Shown here one piece after another: positions 1 through 6,449 of a stretch of 16,086 nucleotides of DNA. The stretch comes from CAIWHR01 sp039931775. GTDB lineage: Bacteria > Pseudomonadota > Gammaproteobacteria > Burkholderiales > Casimicrobiaceae. How positions within the stretch are numbered: the stretch's first letter is position 1; each line of letters begins with the position of its first letter. The position numbers and the translations under genes are program-made. The DNA is taken from positions 1 to 16,086 of the forward strand of contig JBDTRG010000047.1 of the NCBI GenBank assembly GCA_039931775.1, given 5' to 3'. Below the pieces are notes generated by a model that was not told the DNA's origin, ran no database searches, and worked only from the letters and a program-made list of their open reading frames with translations.

Positions 1-29
1 TCGATCCGGTTTGCGGTGTCGGGGCTCAT
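1..29 (-). CDS. Possible start of a further minus-strand gene (partial)
   Basis: An ATG on the minus strand at 29 opens a frame (Met-Ser-Pro-Asp-Thr-Ala-Asn-Arg-Ile) that runs off the left edge. It lies 30 bases beyond the stop of the FAH-family gene and would be the next gene of the minus-strand unit. The only Shine-Dalgarno-like run (GGAGGG, minus strand of 49-54) is 19 bases from the ATG, too far for a good site. The product cannot be named from nine residues, and the start itself is uncertain. Confidence 0.25.
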
Positions 30-59
30 GCGGACGTCGCGCCGGCGTCCCTCCGTCGG

Positions 60-917
60 TCAGCGGCCACGCTTGAACGCGACGACCTTCTGCTTCTGTT
101 CGCCGAGACCCGCGATACCCAGCGTGATCACGTCGCCGGCCTTCAGCCACTGTGGCGGCTTCATTCCCATCGCCACGCCGGGCGGGGTGCCCGTCGTGAT
201 CACGTCGCCGGGCAGGAGCGTCATGTATTTCGAGACGTCGGCGACGATCGCGGCGACACCGAAGATCATCGTCCTCGTGTTGCCCCTCTGCCGGCGCTCT
301 CCGTTGACGTCGAGCCACATGTCGAGATTCTGCACGTCGCGTACCTCGTCGGGCGTGACGAGCCACGGGCCCAGCGGCCCGAACGTGTCGCAGCCCTTGC
401 CCTTGTTCCACTGGCTCGCGCTCTTCTTCAGCTGGAAGTCCCGCTCGGACACGTCGTTGACGACGCAATACCCGGCGATGTACTTCAGCGCATCCTTTTC
501 CGGGACGTGCCGTGCCGTCCGCCCGATCACGAAGCCGAGTTCGACCTCCCAGTCGAGCTGTGTGGAATCCTTCGGGACCATTACGTTGTCGTTGGGCCCG
601 ACGATGCAGGTCGTCGCTTTGGAGAACACGACCGGATACTCGGGGATCGGCGAGTTGGTTTCCTTGGCGTGGTCGGTGAAATTGAGGCCGATGGCGACGA
701 ACTTCGACGGTGTGGCGACGCACGGCCCGAGTCGCGGCCGGCCCTTGACCAGCGGCAGCCTCGACGGGTCGAGCTTCGCGAGTTCCTTGAGTTTCGCCGG
801 CGCGAGCGTGGCGGCGTCGATGTCCTTCACTTTGCGCGACAGGTCGCGAAGCTTGCCATCGGCGTCGATCAGGCCGGGCTTTTCCTTGCCGGCGGGTCCG
901 AATCGTACGAGTTTCAT
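60..917 (-). CDS. Fumarylacetoacetate hydrolase (FAH) family enzyme, likely 2,4-diketo-3-deoxy-acid hydrolase
   Basis: The 285-residue protein has the FAH C-terminal fold. After a variable N-terminal domain (about 1-65), the core shows the metal-binding motif DWEVELG with Glu124 and Glu126, the third ligand Asp155 in VVNDVSERD, the conserved KGCDTFGPLGPW block (174-185) and the TTGTPPGV loop (241-248). FAH-family enzymes use Mg2+ or Mn2+ to hydrolyse C-C bonds of beta-diketo acids, or act as lyases and decarboxylases. Its place directly downstream of a 2-keto-3-deoxy-L-fuconate dehydrogenase-like SDR suggests 2,4-diketo-3-deoxy-L-fuconate (or -pentonate or -hexonate) hydrolase, releasing pyruvate and a hydroxy acid. 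That substrate is inferred. Automatic pipelines may call it ureidoglycolate lyase or 2-hydroxyhepta-2,4-diene-1,7-dioate isomerase, and the motifs alone do not exclude those. The ATG at 917 has a GGAG site (minus strand of 924-927). Cytosolic. Confidence 0.9.
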   Translation of the reverse strand: MKLVRFGPAGKEKPGLIDADGKLRDLSRKVKDIDAATLAPAKLKELAKLDPSRLPLVKGRPRLGPCVATPSKFVAIGLNFTDHAKETNSPIPEYPVVFSKATTCIVGPNDNVMVPKDSTQLDWEVELGFVIGRTARHVPEKDALKYIAGYCVVNDVSERDFQLKKSASQWNKGKGCDTFGPLGPWLVTPDEVRDVQNLDMWLDVNGERRQRGNTRTMIFGVAAIVADVSKYMTLLPGDVITTGTPPGVAMGMKPPQWLKAGDVITLGIAGLGEQKQKVVAFKRGR

Positions 918-1011
918 TTGACGCTCCGTTGTGGTGGGTGAATCGACAGAAGCCGTGAACAGGGGGGACGCTACGCCATCGATGGTCGTCGCGGCCTGCG
1001 CGCCTCCGGCT

Positions 1012-1767
1012 TCAGATGGTCATGCCGCCGTCGCACGAGTACATGTTACCGGTCATGAACGCGCTTTCGTCGGATGCGAGGAAAACCACGAGCGGCGAGA
1101 TCTCCTCGGCCATCGCGAGCCGCCCCATCGGTTGGCGCGCGACGAACATCTTCCGTGCTTCGACCGGATCGGGGTAGGCGTTGATCCGGTCGGCGAGCGA
1201 CGGTGTGTCGACGGTGCCCGGCCCGATGCAATTGCAGCGCACACCCTTGGTCACGAAGTCCGCGGCGACGGCCTTCGTGAGGCCGATCACCGCCGCCTTC
1301 GACGCGCCGTACGCAAACCGGTTGGGGAGCCCCTTCACGCTCGATGCGATCGACGCCATGTTGATGATCGAGGAGCCGCGGCCCGTTTGCTCGATCTTCG
1401 CGAGCATCTTCGGCAGCGTGCTGCGAATCGTGACGTACATCGCGCGGACGTTCAGGTTGAAGCTCAACTCCCAGTCCTTCGGCGCGCAGTCGAGAATGGT
1501 CCCGTTGTGGACGTAGCCGGCGCAGTTGAACAGCACGTCCAGCGGCGGCAGCGCCTCGGCAAGCTTCGCGATCGCCGCGTCGTCGAGCACGTCGAGCACG
1601 TGCGTCGAGACGCCCGGCACGCCCGAATATTTTTCCAGCAGGCCGGCCTTGACGTCGGTCGCATGGACCAGCGCGCCTTCGCGTGCCATCTCCATCGCGG
1701 TCGCGTGACCGATGCCCTGACCGGCCGCCGTGATCAGCGCCGTCTTGCCTTGCAGTCGTCCGCTCAT
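1012..1767 (-). CDS. SDR-family dehydrogenase, 2-keto-3-deoxy-L-fuconate dehydrogenase / DHRS6 type
   Basis: This 251-residue classical short-chain dehydrogenase has the cofactor motif TAAGQGIG (13-20), Asp38 at the end of strand 2 (favouring NAD over NADP), NCAG (81-84), active-site Ser139 in INMASIASS, and Tyr153/Lys157 in YGASK. The blocks SSVKG..NR, SKAAVIGLTKAVAADF and GPGTVDTPSLADRI closely resemble mammalian DHRS6/BDH2 and bacterial 2-keto-3-deoxy-L-fuconate 4-dehydrogenases. Such enzymes oxidise the C4 hydroxyl of 2-keto-3-deoxy acids to 2,4-diketo-3-deoxy acids, which fits the FAH-family hydrolase encoded just downstream. A 3-hydroxybutyrate dehydrogenase role is the main alternative. 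The ATG at 1767 is preceded by GAAGGAA on the minus strand (about 1774-1780), and the inverted repeat starts only 16 bases upstream. Confidence 0.92.
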   Translation of the reverse strand: MSGRLQGKTALITAAGQGIGHATAMEMAREGALVHATDVKAGLLEKYSGVPGVSTHVLDVLDDAAIAKLAEALPPLDVLFNCAGYVHNGTILDCAPKDWELSFNLNVRAMYVTIRSTLPKMLAKIEQTGRGSSIINMASIASSVKGLPNRFAYGASKAAVIGLTKAVAADFVTKGVRCNCIGPGTVDTPSLADRINAYPDPVEARKMFVARQPMGRLAMAEEISPLVVFLASDESAFMTGNMYSCDGGMTI

Positions 1768-1783
1768 GATGCATTCCTTCGCT

Positions 1784-1867
1784 AAAGTAGGGTCAGACTC
1801 GACTTTCGCCGCCGTCGGTCTGGCATTGTCGATTGCGTCTCCAGAAAGTTGAGTCTGACCCTACTTT
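1784..1867. repeat. 24-bp inverted repeat, REP-like element in the intergenic gap
   Basis: The left arm 1784-1807 (aaagtagggtcagactc followed by gactttc) and the right arm 1844-1867 are reverse complements at 23 of 24 positions, and 17 of these are contiguous (1784-1800 with 1851-1867). The loop is 36 bases. The mismatch is 1801 against 1850. The element fills most of the 115-base gap between the glucarate-dehydratase-like gene and the SDR gene, so the shared mRNA would form a long hairpin there. From memory, similar GGGTCAGA(C/G)TC-ACTTT repeats are scattered in beta- and gammaproteobacterial genomes and are linked to RAYT (Y1-type) transposases. That link is not shown by this window, which has no such transposase. 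Confidence 0.8.
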
Positions 1868-1878
1868 CTCTACTTTCT
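1861..1878. repeat. Tandem 9-bp duplication next to the inverted repeat
   Basis: The unit ctactttct occurs twice head to tail, at 1861-1869 and 1870-1878. The first copy overlaps the end of the right arm of the inverted repeat. It is followed by ggggtca, in which the stop codon of the glucarate-dehydratase-like gene (1883-1885) lies. It looks like slippage at, or part of, the repeat element. Confidence 0.7.
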
Positions 1879-1882
1879 GGGG

Positions 1883-3136
1883 TCAACGGGTGAGGCGCGG
1901 CGTCGTCGACTTCGTCGGGTCGGCCCAGTCGTGGTTCGGCACCAGCGGATACCAGCCCGGACGTCCGGGATCGCGGTCGTACGGGTATCCGCCCAGTTTC
2001 AGATAGAGCTCGTGGTAACGGAGGAGCTTGTCGCGGTCCAGCAAAACGCCGAGTCCGTTGCCGTCGGGAACGCTGATCGCGCCATTCCTGTACTTCATCC
2101 TGCCGCCGATGATCACGTCGTCGGTCAGATGATGGTAGTGCGCGTCGGCGGCGTACCCGAGGTTCGGCAGGACCGCGCCGAGATGAAGCATCGTCGCGAG
2201 CTGGATGCCGAGTTCGCCGGAGCTGTGAACCGCGACGCCGAGCCCCATCGTTTCGCAGACGCCGGCTGCCTTGATGCACGGCCGGATACCGCCCCAGAAG
2301 GTCGTGTCGAGCAGGATCACGTCGACGGCGCGGGTCTCGATGTTGGACGCGAGCTGCTCGAAGTTGACGACGACCGTATTCGTGGCGGTCGGGATCGACA
2401 CGAACTCCTTGAGGCGCAAGAGCTGGGGCATGCCCCAGACCGGGTCTTCGAAGTAATCGTTGCGCAAGTCCTCGATGCCTCGGCCGAAATCGATCGCGTC
2501 GGCGAGCGACAATGCGCTGTTCGGGTCGTAACGGAAGCGGTCGTCGGTAAACGCCGCGGCGAGCGCGCGGTAGGCCTTGAGTTCATGCGCCGGCGGGAAG
2601 ACGCCGCCCTTCAGCTTGTGGACGCTGAAACCGTGCTGCTTCCTGAGGGCGCGCGCGTGCGCGACGAGCTGCTCGACCGTGCGGACTTCGCCGCGCTTCG
2701 TCTTCGGGTCGTTGTATCGGAAGAACAGGTAACTCGCGAAAGGTACCTGGTCGCGGAGCTTGCCGCCGAGCAGCGCGTGGACGGGCACGCCGAGCTTCTG
2801 GCCCATGATGTCGAGGCAGGCGAATTCGATCGCGGCGTGGAGCTGGGTGCGGTTGTTGTAGAGGCTCGCGGTCGGATTGCAGATCGCGAAGCGCATCGCC
2901 TCGAGGCGGAAGACGTCGTGCCCGCGCAGGTAGTCGGCGAGGGCGGCGAACGCGCGCGACGCGTCTTCGCCGCCGCCGCCCATCTCCCCGAGGCCGACGT
3001 AGCCATCCGCCGTCTCGACCTCGACGATAGTCCGCACGAACCGTCCCCAATGCGCGCCGTTGCTGTGCCGGATCGGCGCCTCCAGCGGCACGGTGACCGG
3101 CGTGGCGCGGATGGCGGAAATCGTGGTGGCAGGCAT
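1883..3136 (-). CDS. Glucarate dehydratase-like enolase-superfamily protein
   Basis: The protein has 417 residues from the ATG at 3136. The same frame extends upstream to 3292, but that part is Pro/Arg-rich and lacks family similarity. The enolase-superfamily N-terminal capping domain (SNGAHWGRFVRTIVEVETADG) precedes a barrel with the glucarate-dehydratase signature: the K-x-K pair Lys174/Lys176 (HKLKGG), metal ligands Asp204 (RYDPNSAL), Glu230 (YFEDP) and Asn253 (ATNTVVVN), and the base dyad Asp277/His304. In E. coli GlucD the histidine lies in His-Ser-Asn. Here it is His304-Ser-Ser, so the Asn is replaced. The protein is also shorter than GlucD (about 446). It should dehydrate a sugar acid to a 2-keto-3-deoxy acid. 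D-glucarate is uncertain because the next two genes do not belong to the glucarate route. First gene of the minus-strand unit, cytosolic, Mg2+-dependent. Confidence 0.85.
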   Translation of the reverse strand: MPATTISAIRATPVTVPLEAPIRHSNGAHWGRFVRTIVEVETADGYVGLGEMGGGGEDASRAFAALADYLRGHDVFRLEAMRFAICNPTASLYNNRTQLHAAIEFACLDIMGQKLGVPVHALLGGKLRDQVPFASYLFFRYNDPKTKRGEVRTVEQLVAHARALRKQHGFSVHKLKGGVFPPAHELKAYRALAAAFTDDRFRYDPNSALSLADAIDFGRGIEDLRNDYFEDPVWGMPQLLRLKEFVSIPTATNTVVVNFEQLASNIETRAVDVILLDTTFWGGIRPCIKAAGVCETMGLGVAVHSSGELGIQLATMLHLGAVLPNLGYAADAHYHHLTDDVIIGGRMKYRNGAISVPDGNGLGVLLDRDKLLRYHELYLKLGGYPYDRDPGRPGWYPLVPNHDWADPTKSTTPRLTR

Positions 3137-3212
3137 CGGTGCGAAGCGTCGAGCCGACCGCGACGAAGGCGGGGCAGGCGGGGCGATTGAACGCGGCGTG
3201 ACGAACCGGCGC

Positions 3213-3218
3213 ATTGTA
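3213..3218 (-). promoter_or_regulatory. Candidate -10 box for the minus-strand operon
   Basis: The minus strand reads TACAAT here (5 of 6 to TATAAT), about 77 bases upstream of the glucarate-dehydratase-like ATG at 3136. No good -35 box is found at 16-18 bases spacing, so the call is weak. The rest of the 189-base divergent gap (3137-3325) is GC-rich. It shows only a weak CACAAT on the plus strand near 3290, which could serve the divergent pcaDC gene, and no clear operator palindrome. Confidence 0.3.
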
Positions 3219-3325
3219 CGCTGCCCGCCCGCCCCGACATCGGGAGCGCCGATGGGCGTCCGGCAATGGCAGCCGAGGGGGAAATGCTCCACAATCGCCG
3301 GCAGATAACGCAGGGAGGATCAAAC

Positions 3326-4486
3326 GTGCCCTTTGTCATTCGCGATGGCGCGCGCCAGTACTGGCGCAGCGACGGCGACCCCTCGTTTCCGGCGCTGTTG
3401 CTCGGCAATTCGCTCGGTACCGAACATGCGCTCTGGGCGCCGGTCGTGCCGGCGCTCGCGCGGCACTTTCGCGTACTGCGCTACGACATGCGCGGGCACG
3501 GCGCCTCGGAATCCCCGCCCGGCGATTACACGATGGCGATGCTGGGTGGGGACGCCCTCGCGGTGGCCGACGCCGCCGGCGCGCGCCGCTTCAGCTATGC
3601 GGGGATCTCGATCGGCGGGATGGTCGGCATCTGGCTTGGGGCGAACGCGGCGGATCGCGTCGACCGCCTGGTGCTTAGCAACACGTCCGCGAAATTACCC
3701 GCCAATCTCTGGGCGGACCGGATCGCGAAGATTCGCGCCGGCGGAATGGCGGCGATCGCCGACGCCGTGCTGGCACGCTGGTTCACCGCCCGCTACCTGG
3801 CGCGCGCCGACGAAACGCTGGCGGGCACACGGGCCGCATTCCTTGCTGCCGATCCGGTCGGATACGTCGGATGCTGCGCGGCGATCCGCGATATGGATCT
3901 CGCCGGCAGCCTTGGCTCGATCCGAGCGCCGACGCTCGTCACGACGGGCAAGGACGACCTCGCGACGCCGAAGGAGATGGGATTGGCGATCGCCGCCGCC
4001 ATCCCGGGCGCCGCCGGTGTCGAGCTCCCGGTCGCGCACATCGCGATTCCGGAGGAAACGGGTCTCTTCACGCACACCCTCCTCGAATTCCTGACCGGCG
4101 CGCCGGTCGCATCCGAGCGCCAACGGTACGACGCCGGCCTCTCCCGGCGGAAGAACGTCCTGGGAGAAGCGTATGTCGAAGAGCGTCTGAAGAAGGTCAC
4201 GCCGTTCAACGCCGAGTTCCAGAATCTCATCACCCGGTACGCCTGGGGCGAAATGTGGACCCGCAACGTGCTGGACGACCGCACGCGCCGGCTGCTCGTG
4301 CTCGCGATGATGATCGCGCAGAGCCGGTGGGAGGAGTTCGAGATGCACATCAGGGCCGGTAGGGCGGCGGAGCTGTCCGAAGCGGAGCTGAAGGAGGTGT
4401 TGCTGCTGGCGGCGATCTACTGCGGCGTTCCCGCGGCGAACACCGGATTCCACAAGGCGGCGGAAGCGCTCCGCAACCCGGGCTGA
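3326..4486 (+). CDS. pcaDC: Fused 3-oxoadipate enol-lactonase / 4-carboxymuconolactone decarboxylase
   Basis: The protein has 386 residues from a GTG at 3326, chosen because GGAGG lies 7 bases upstream (3314-3318). An upstream ATG at 3266 in frame has no such site. Residues 1-255 are an alpha/beta hydrolase: oxyanion region LLLGNSLGT, nucleophile elbow GISIGG with Ser95, acid Asp210/211 (GKDDLATP) and His238 (PVAHI). Block WLGANAADRVDRLVLSNT is typical of PcaD. Residues 270-385 are the PcaC (carboxymuconolactone decarboxylase) domain, with FQNLITRYAWGEMW, the conserved His341 region (EFEMHIRAG) and AIYCGVPAAN. In the protocatechuate branch of the beta-ketoadipate pathway PcaC decarboxylates 4-carboxymuconolactone and PcaD hydrolyses the enol-lactone to 3-oxoadipate. 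No other pca gene is in the window. Its neighbours are sugar-acid genes, so a lactonase role in that pathway is an open alternative. Confidence 0.88.
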   Translation: MPFVIRDGARQYWRSDGDPSFPALLLGNSLGTEHALWAPVVPALARHFRVLRYDMRGHGASESPPGDYTMAMLGGDALAVADAAGARRFSYAGISIGGMVGIWLGANAADRVDRLVLSNTSAKLPANLWADRIAKIRAGGMAAIADAVLARWFTARYLARADETLAGTRAAFLAADPVGYVGCCAAIRDMDLAGSLGSIRAPTLVTTGKDDLATPKEMGLAIAAAIPGAAGVELPVAHIAIPEETGLFTHTLLEFLTGAPVASERQRYDAGLSRRKNVLGEAYVEERLKKVTPFNAEFQNLITRYAWGEMWTRNVLDDRTRRLLVLAMMIAQSRWEEFEMHIRAGRAAELSEAELKEVLLLAAIYCGVPAANTGFHKAAEALRNPG

Positions 4487-4523
4487 AGCCGTCCCGAGGG
4501 CAGGCGGGCCGGCGGGGCGGCAA

Positions 4524-4540
4524 AATTGGTAATACCACTT
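4524..4540. promoter_or_regulatory. Palindromic operator for a GntR/FadR-type regulator
   Basis: AATTGGT-AAT-ACCACTT is an interrupted palindrome with 6 of 7 arm positions matching and a perfect TGGT-N3-ACCA core (4527-4537). This agrees with the T.GT-N3-AC.A consensus known for FadR-subfamily GntR regulators. A further ACCA half site follows at 4542-4545. It overlaps the -35 box of the promoter below and lies 120 bases upstream of the regulator gene, which suggests autoregulation and control of the downstream catabolic genes by ligand release. No second copy was seen by eye in the other intergenic gaps. Confidence 0.65.
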
Positions 4541-4567
4541 GACCAGTTCGGGGGACCGGACTAGCCT
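4539..4567 (+). promoter_or_regulatory. Candidate sigma-70 promoter of the regulator/catabolic operon
   Basis: TTGACC (4539-4544, 5 of 6 to the consensus -35) is followed after 17 bases by TAGCCT (4562-4567, weak -10, matching T, A and the final T). The operator overlaps its -35 side, as expected for repression by occlusion. A start of transcription near 4574 would leave a leader of about 85 bases before the ATG at 4660. It would leave only a few bases before the in-frame GTG at 4582, which is one reason to prefer 4660 as the start. Confidence 0.45.
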
Positions 4568-4659
4568 TCGTCCCAGCGAGTGTGTCCGCGGCCCTCGGTT
4601 CTGCCTCCGTGGCGGCACAAGTCCTGCCTCGCATCGAACCCCAATCGATTTTCGCCCTC

Positions 4660-5370
4660 ATGCCGTTCCAGAGCATCGAACCCCGCCGGCTTTATCGGCA
4701 GATCGCGGAGCAGATCCGTGGCCTGATCCGCTCCGGCGAGTATTTGCCGGGCGCGCGCCTGCCGCCGGAACGAGACCTCGCGAAACAGCTCGGCGTGTCG
4801 AGACCTTCGGTGCGCGAGGCGCTGATCGCGCTCGAGGTCGAGGGGCTGGTCGAAGTCCGGATCGGATCGGGAATCTATGTGCAGGGACCCGGCGTGAAGG
4901 CCGAAGGCGAGGAGCGGCAGGCCGTCCAGGCCGAGGCGGGCCCGTTCGAGCTGCTGCGTGCCCGCTACGTCATTGAAAGCGAGTGCGCCGCGCTCGCCGC
5001 GAAGATCGCGAAGAAAGCGCAGATCGCTGCGATCGAGGAGGCGGCGGATGCGATGCAACGGGAGTTCGACTCCCACACGCAGCCCCTTTCCGGCGACCAG
5101 CTCTTCCACATCCGGGTCGCCGAGGCGACCGGCAACGGTGCGCTCGTCGCGGTCGTCAAGATGCTATGGGAAGAGCGCACCGGTCCGCTTTACAAGCAGT
5201 TGGAGCACCACTACGATTCGCCCGCTCTGTGGAACGCGGCGATTGCGGAGCACCGCGCGGTCGTCAAGGCGATCGCGGCGCACGATGCGGGGGGTGCGCG
5301 CGCTGCGATGCAGCGCCATCTGACCCAGGCGCAAAAGCGATTCTCGACAGGTTGGGACAGCATTCACTAG
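4660..5370 (+). CDS. GntR-family transcriptional regulator, FadR subfamily
   Basis: The protein has 236 residues from the ATG at 4660. The frame is open from a GTG at 4582, but the added 26 residues have no family character and no ribosome site is clear for either start. The N-terminal winged helix-turn-helix (about 10-75) has the GntR signature ARLPPERDLAKQLGVSRPSVREAL and the wing GLVEVRIGSGIYV. The C-terminal FCD domain (about 98-225) keeps the usual metal/ligand residues Asp146, His150, His198 and His220. FCD regulators of this type usually repress sugar-acid or organic-acid genes and are released by the substrate or an intermediate. It is encoded 41 bases upstream of the idonate dehydrogenase gene and just downstream of a FadR-type palindrome, so it is the likely local repressor. 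Confidence 0.93.
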   Translation: MPFQSIEPRRLYRQIAEQIRGLIRSGEYLPGARLPPERDLAKQLGVSRPSVREALIALEVEGLVEVRIGSGIYVQGPGVKAEGEERQAVQAEAGPFELLRARYVIESECAALAAKIAKKAQIAAIEEAADAMQREFDSHTQPLSGDQLFHIRVAEATGNGALVAVVKMLWEERTGPLYKQLEHHYDSPALWNAAIAEHRAVVKAIAAHDAGGARAAMQRHLTQAQKRFSTGWDSIH

Positions 5371-5411
5371 TGTCGACCCGTTCGACCCGGCACTCACAAG
5401 GAGGCGAAACC

Positions 5412-6434
5412 ATGCTGGCTTGCATGATTCACGCGAAGGAAGATCTGCGAATTGAAACTGCCGCGACCCCGGAAATCGGACCCGGCGAAGTGCTCGTGCG
5501 GCTCGGCGCAGGCGGCATCTGCGGCTCGGACCTCCACTATTATTTCGAAGGGCGCAACGGCAGTTTCGTGATCCGTGAGCCGCTGATTCCGGGCCACGAG
5601 GCGTCCGGCGTCGTCGCAGCGGTCGGCGCTGGGGTCACTCGTGTGAAGATCGGCGACCGGATCGCCGTCAGTCCGTCGCATGCCTGCGGCCGCTGCGACT
5701 ACTGCCGCCAGGGGCGCGAGCAGCTCTGCACCGAGATGAAATTCCTCGGCAGCGCGAGTCTGTTTCCGCACGTGCAGGGAATGTTCCAGGAATACTTTGT
5801 CGAGGGCGAGCGCCAGTGCTACCCGGTCGGAGGCGACGTGTCGCTTGGCGAACTCGCATTCGCCGAGCCGCTGGCCGTCGCGTTGCACGCCGTCAATCGC
5901 GGCGGCGATCTGCTCGGCAAGTCGGTGCTCATCACCGGCGCAGGCACGATCGGTTGCCTGACGGTCATGGCGGCGCGGCTTGCCGGCGCCGCGCATGTCG
6001 CGATCAGCGATGTACTCGATCGGCCGCTCGCGAAGGCGCGCGAAGTCGGCGCCGACCGAACGATTCGCGCCGACCGCGACGCCGGTGCGCTCAGCGCGCC
6101 GCAGTTCGACGTTGCCTTCGAGGTGTCGGGAAACTTCACCGCGCTCAAGTCCTGCGTCGCCGCAGCAAAGAAGGGCGCGCGCATCGTGCAGGTCGGCACA
6201 CTGCCGCACGAGCCGCTGCCGTTCGTCGTCAACGAGCTGATGGCGAAGGAGCTCGACCTGTGCGGCGCGTTCCGCTGGGGGATCGAGTTCGACTGGGCGG
6301 TCGACTATCTGTCGACACGCCGCGTCGACGTGCGCCCGCTCCTCACCGAGCAGTTTCCGTTGCGGGACGCCGTCAAAGCGTTCGAGCTCGCGAAGGACAA
6401 GTCACGGAGTACCAAGGTTCAAGTAGTGGCGTGA
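5412..6434 (+). CDS. idnD: L-idonate 5-dehydrogenase-like zinc alcohol dehydrogenase
   Basis: The protein has 340 residues from the ATG at 5412, with AGGAGG ending about 7 bases upstream (5399-5404). It is a zinc-dependent medium-chain dehydrogenase: catalytic-zinc residues Cys37 (GGICGSDLHYY), His62/Glu63 (GHE) and Glu152 (AFAEPLAVALHA), structural-zinc cysteines 92, 95, 98 and 106, and a Rossmann motif GAGTIG (176-181) followed by Asp200, which favours NAD. The blocks GGICGSDLHYY.EG..G.F, FLGSA..FPHV.G.F and FEVSG closely follow E. coli IdnD, which oxidises L-idonate to 5-keto-D-gluconate. Some relatives use L-gulonate or D-mannonate-type aldonates. Within this cluster it probably interconverts an imported aldonate and its keto form. 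Sorbitol or threonine dehydrogenase activity is a less likely alternative. Confidence 0.85.
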   Translation: MLACMIHAKEDLRIETAATPEIGPGEVLVRLGAGGICGSDLHYYFEGRNGSFVIREPLIPGHEASGVVAAVGAGVTRVKIGDRIAVSPSHACGRCDYCRQGREQLCTEMKFLGSASLFPHVQGMFQEYFVEGERQCYPVGGDVSLGELAFAEPLAVALHAVNRGGDLLGKSVLITGAGTIGCLTVMAARLAGAAHVAISDVLDRPLAKAREVGADRTIRADRDAGALSAPQFDVAFEVSGNFTALKSCVAAAKKGARIVQVGTLPHEPLPFVVNELMAKELDLCGAFRWGIEFDWAVDYLSTRRVDVRPLLTEQFPLRDAVKAFELAKDKSRSTKVQVVA

Positions 6435-6449
6435 GCCTGGGAGCAGGGG

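Noticed and set aside
1784..1867. Insertion sequence or MITE with target duplication
   Set aside because: The inverted repeat is short, no transposase or clear flanking direct repeat is seen, and the outer bases do not extend the match. A REP-like element is the better reading.
1931..3190. 419-codon plus-strand frame opposite the glucarate dehydratase-like gene
   Set aside because: It has an antisense composition (Arg/Glu/Val/Asp-rich) with no motifs, and every catalytic residue is intact on the minus strand.
3137..3292. N-terminal extension of the glucarate dehydratase-like protein to an ATG at 3292
   Set aside because: The added 52 residues are Pro/Ser/Arg-rich and unlike the family, and they would span the candidate -10 box. 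The capping domain begins just after the ATG at 3136.
5373..5389. Direct repeat tcgacccg (5373-5380, 5382-5389) upstream of idnD as an operator
   Set aside because: The unit is only 8 bases, GC-rich and without dyad symmetry, so chance is likely.
4983..5411. In-frame upstream extension of the idnD frame across the regulator gene
   Set aside because: It lies in another frame of the GntR gene, has low-complexity Arg/Gly/Ala content, and the true idnD start at 5412 has a good ribosome site.
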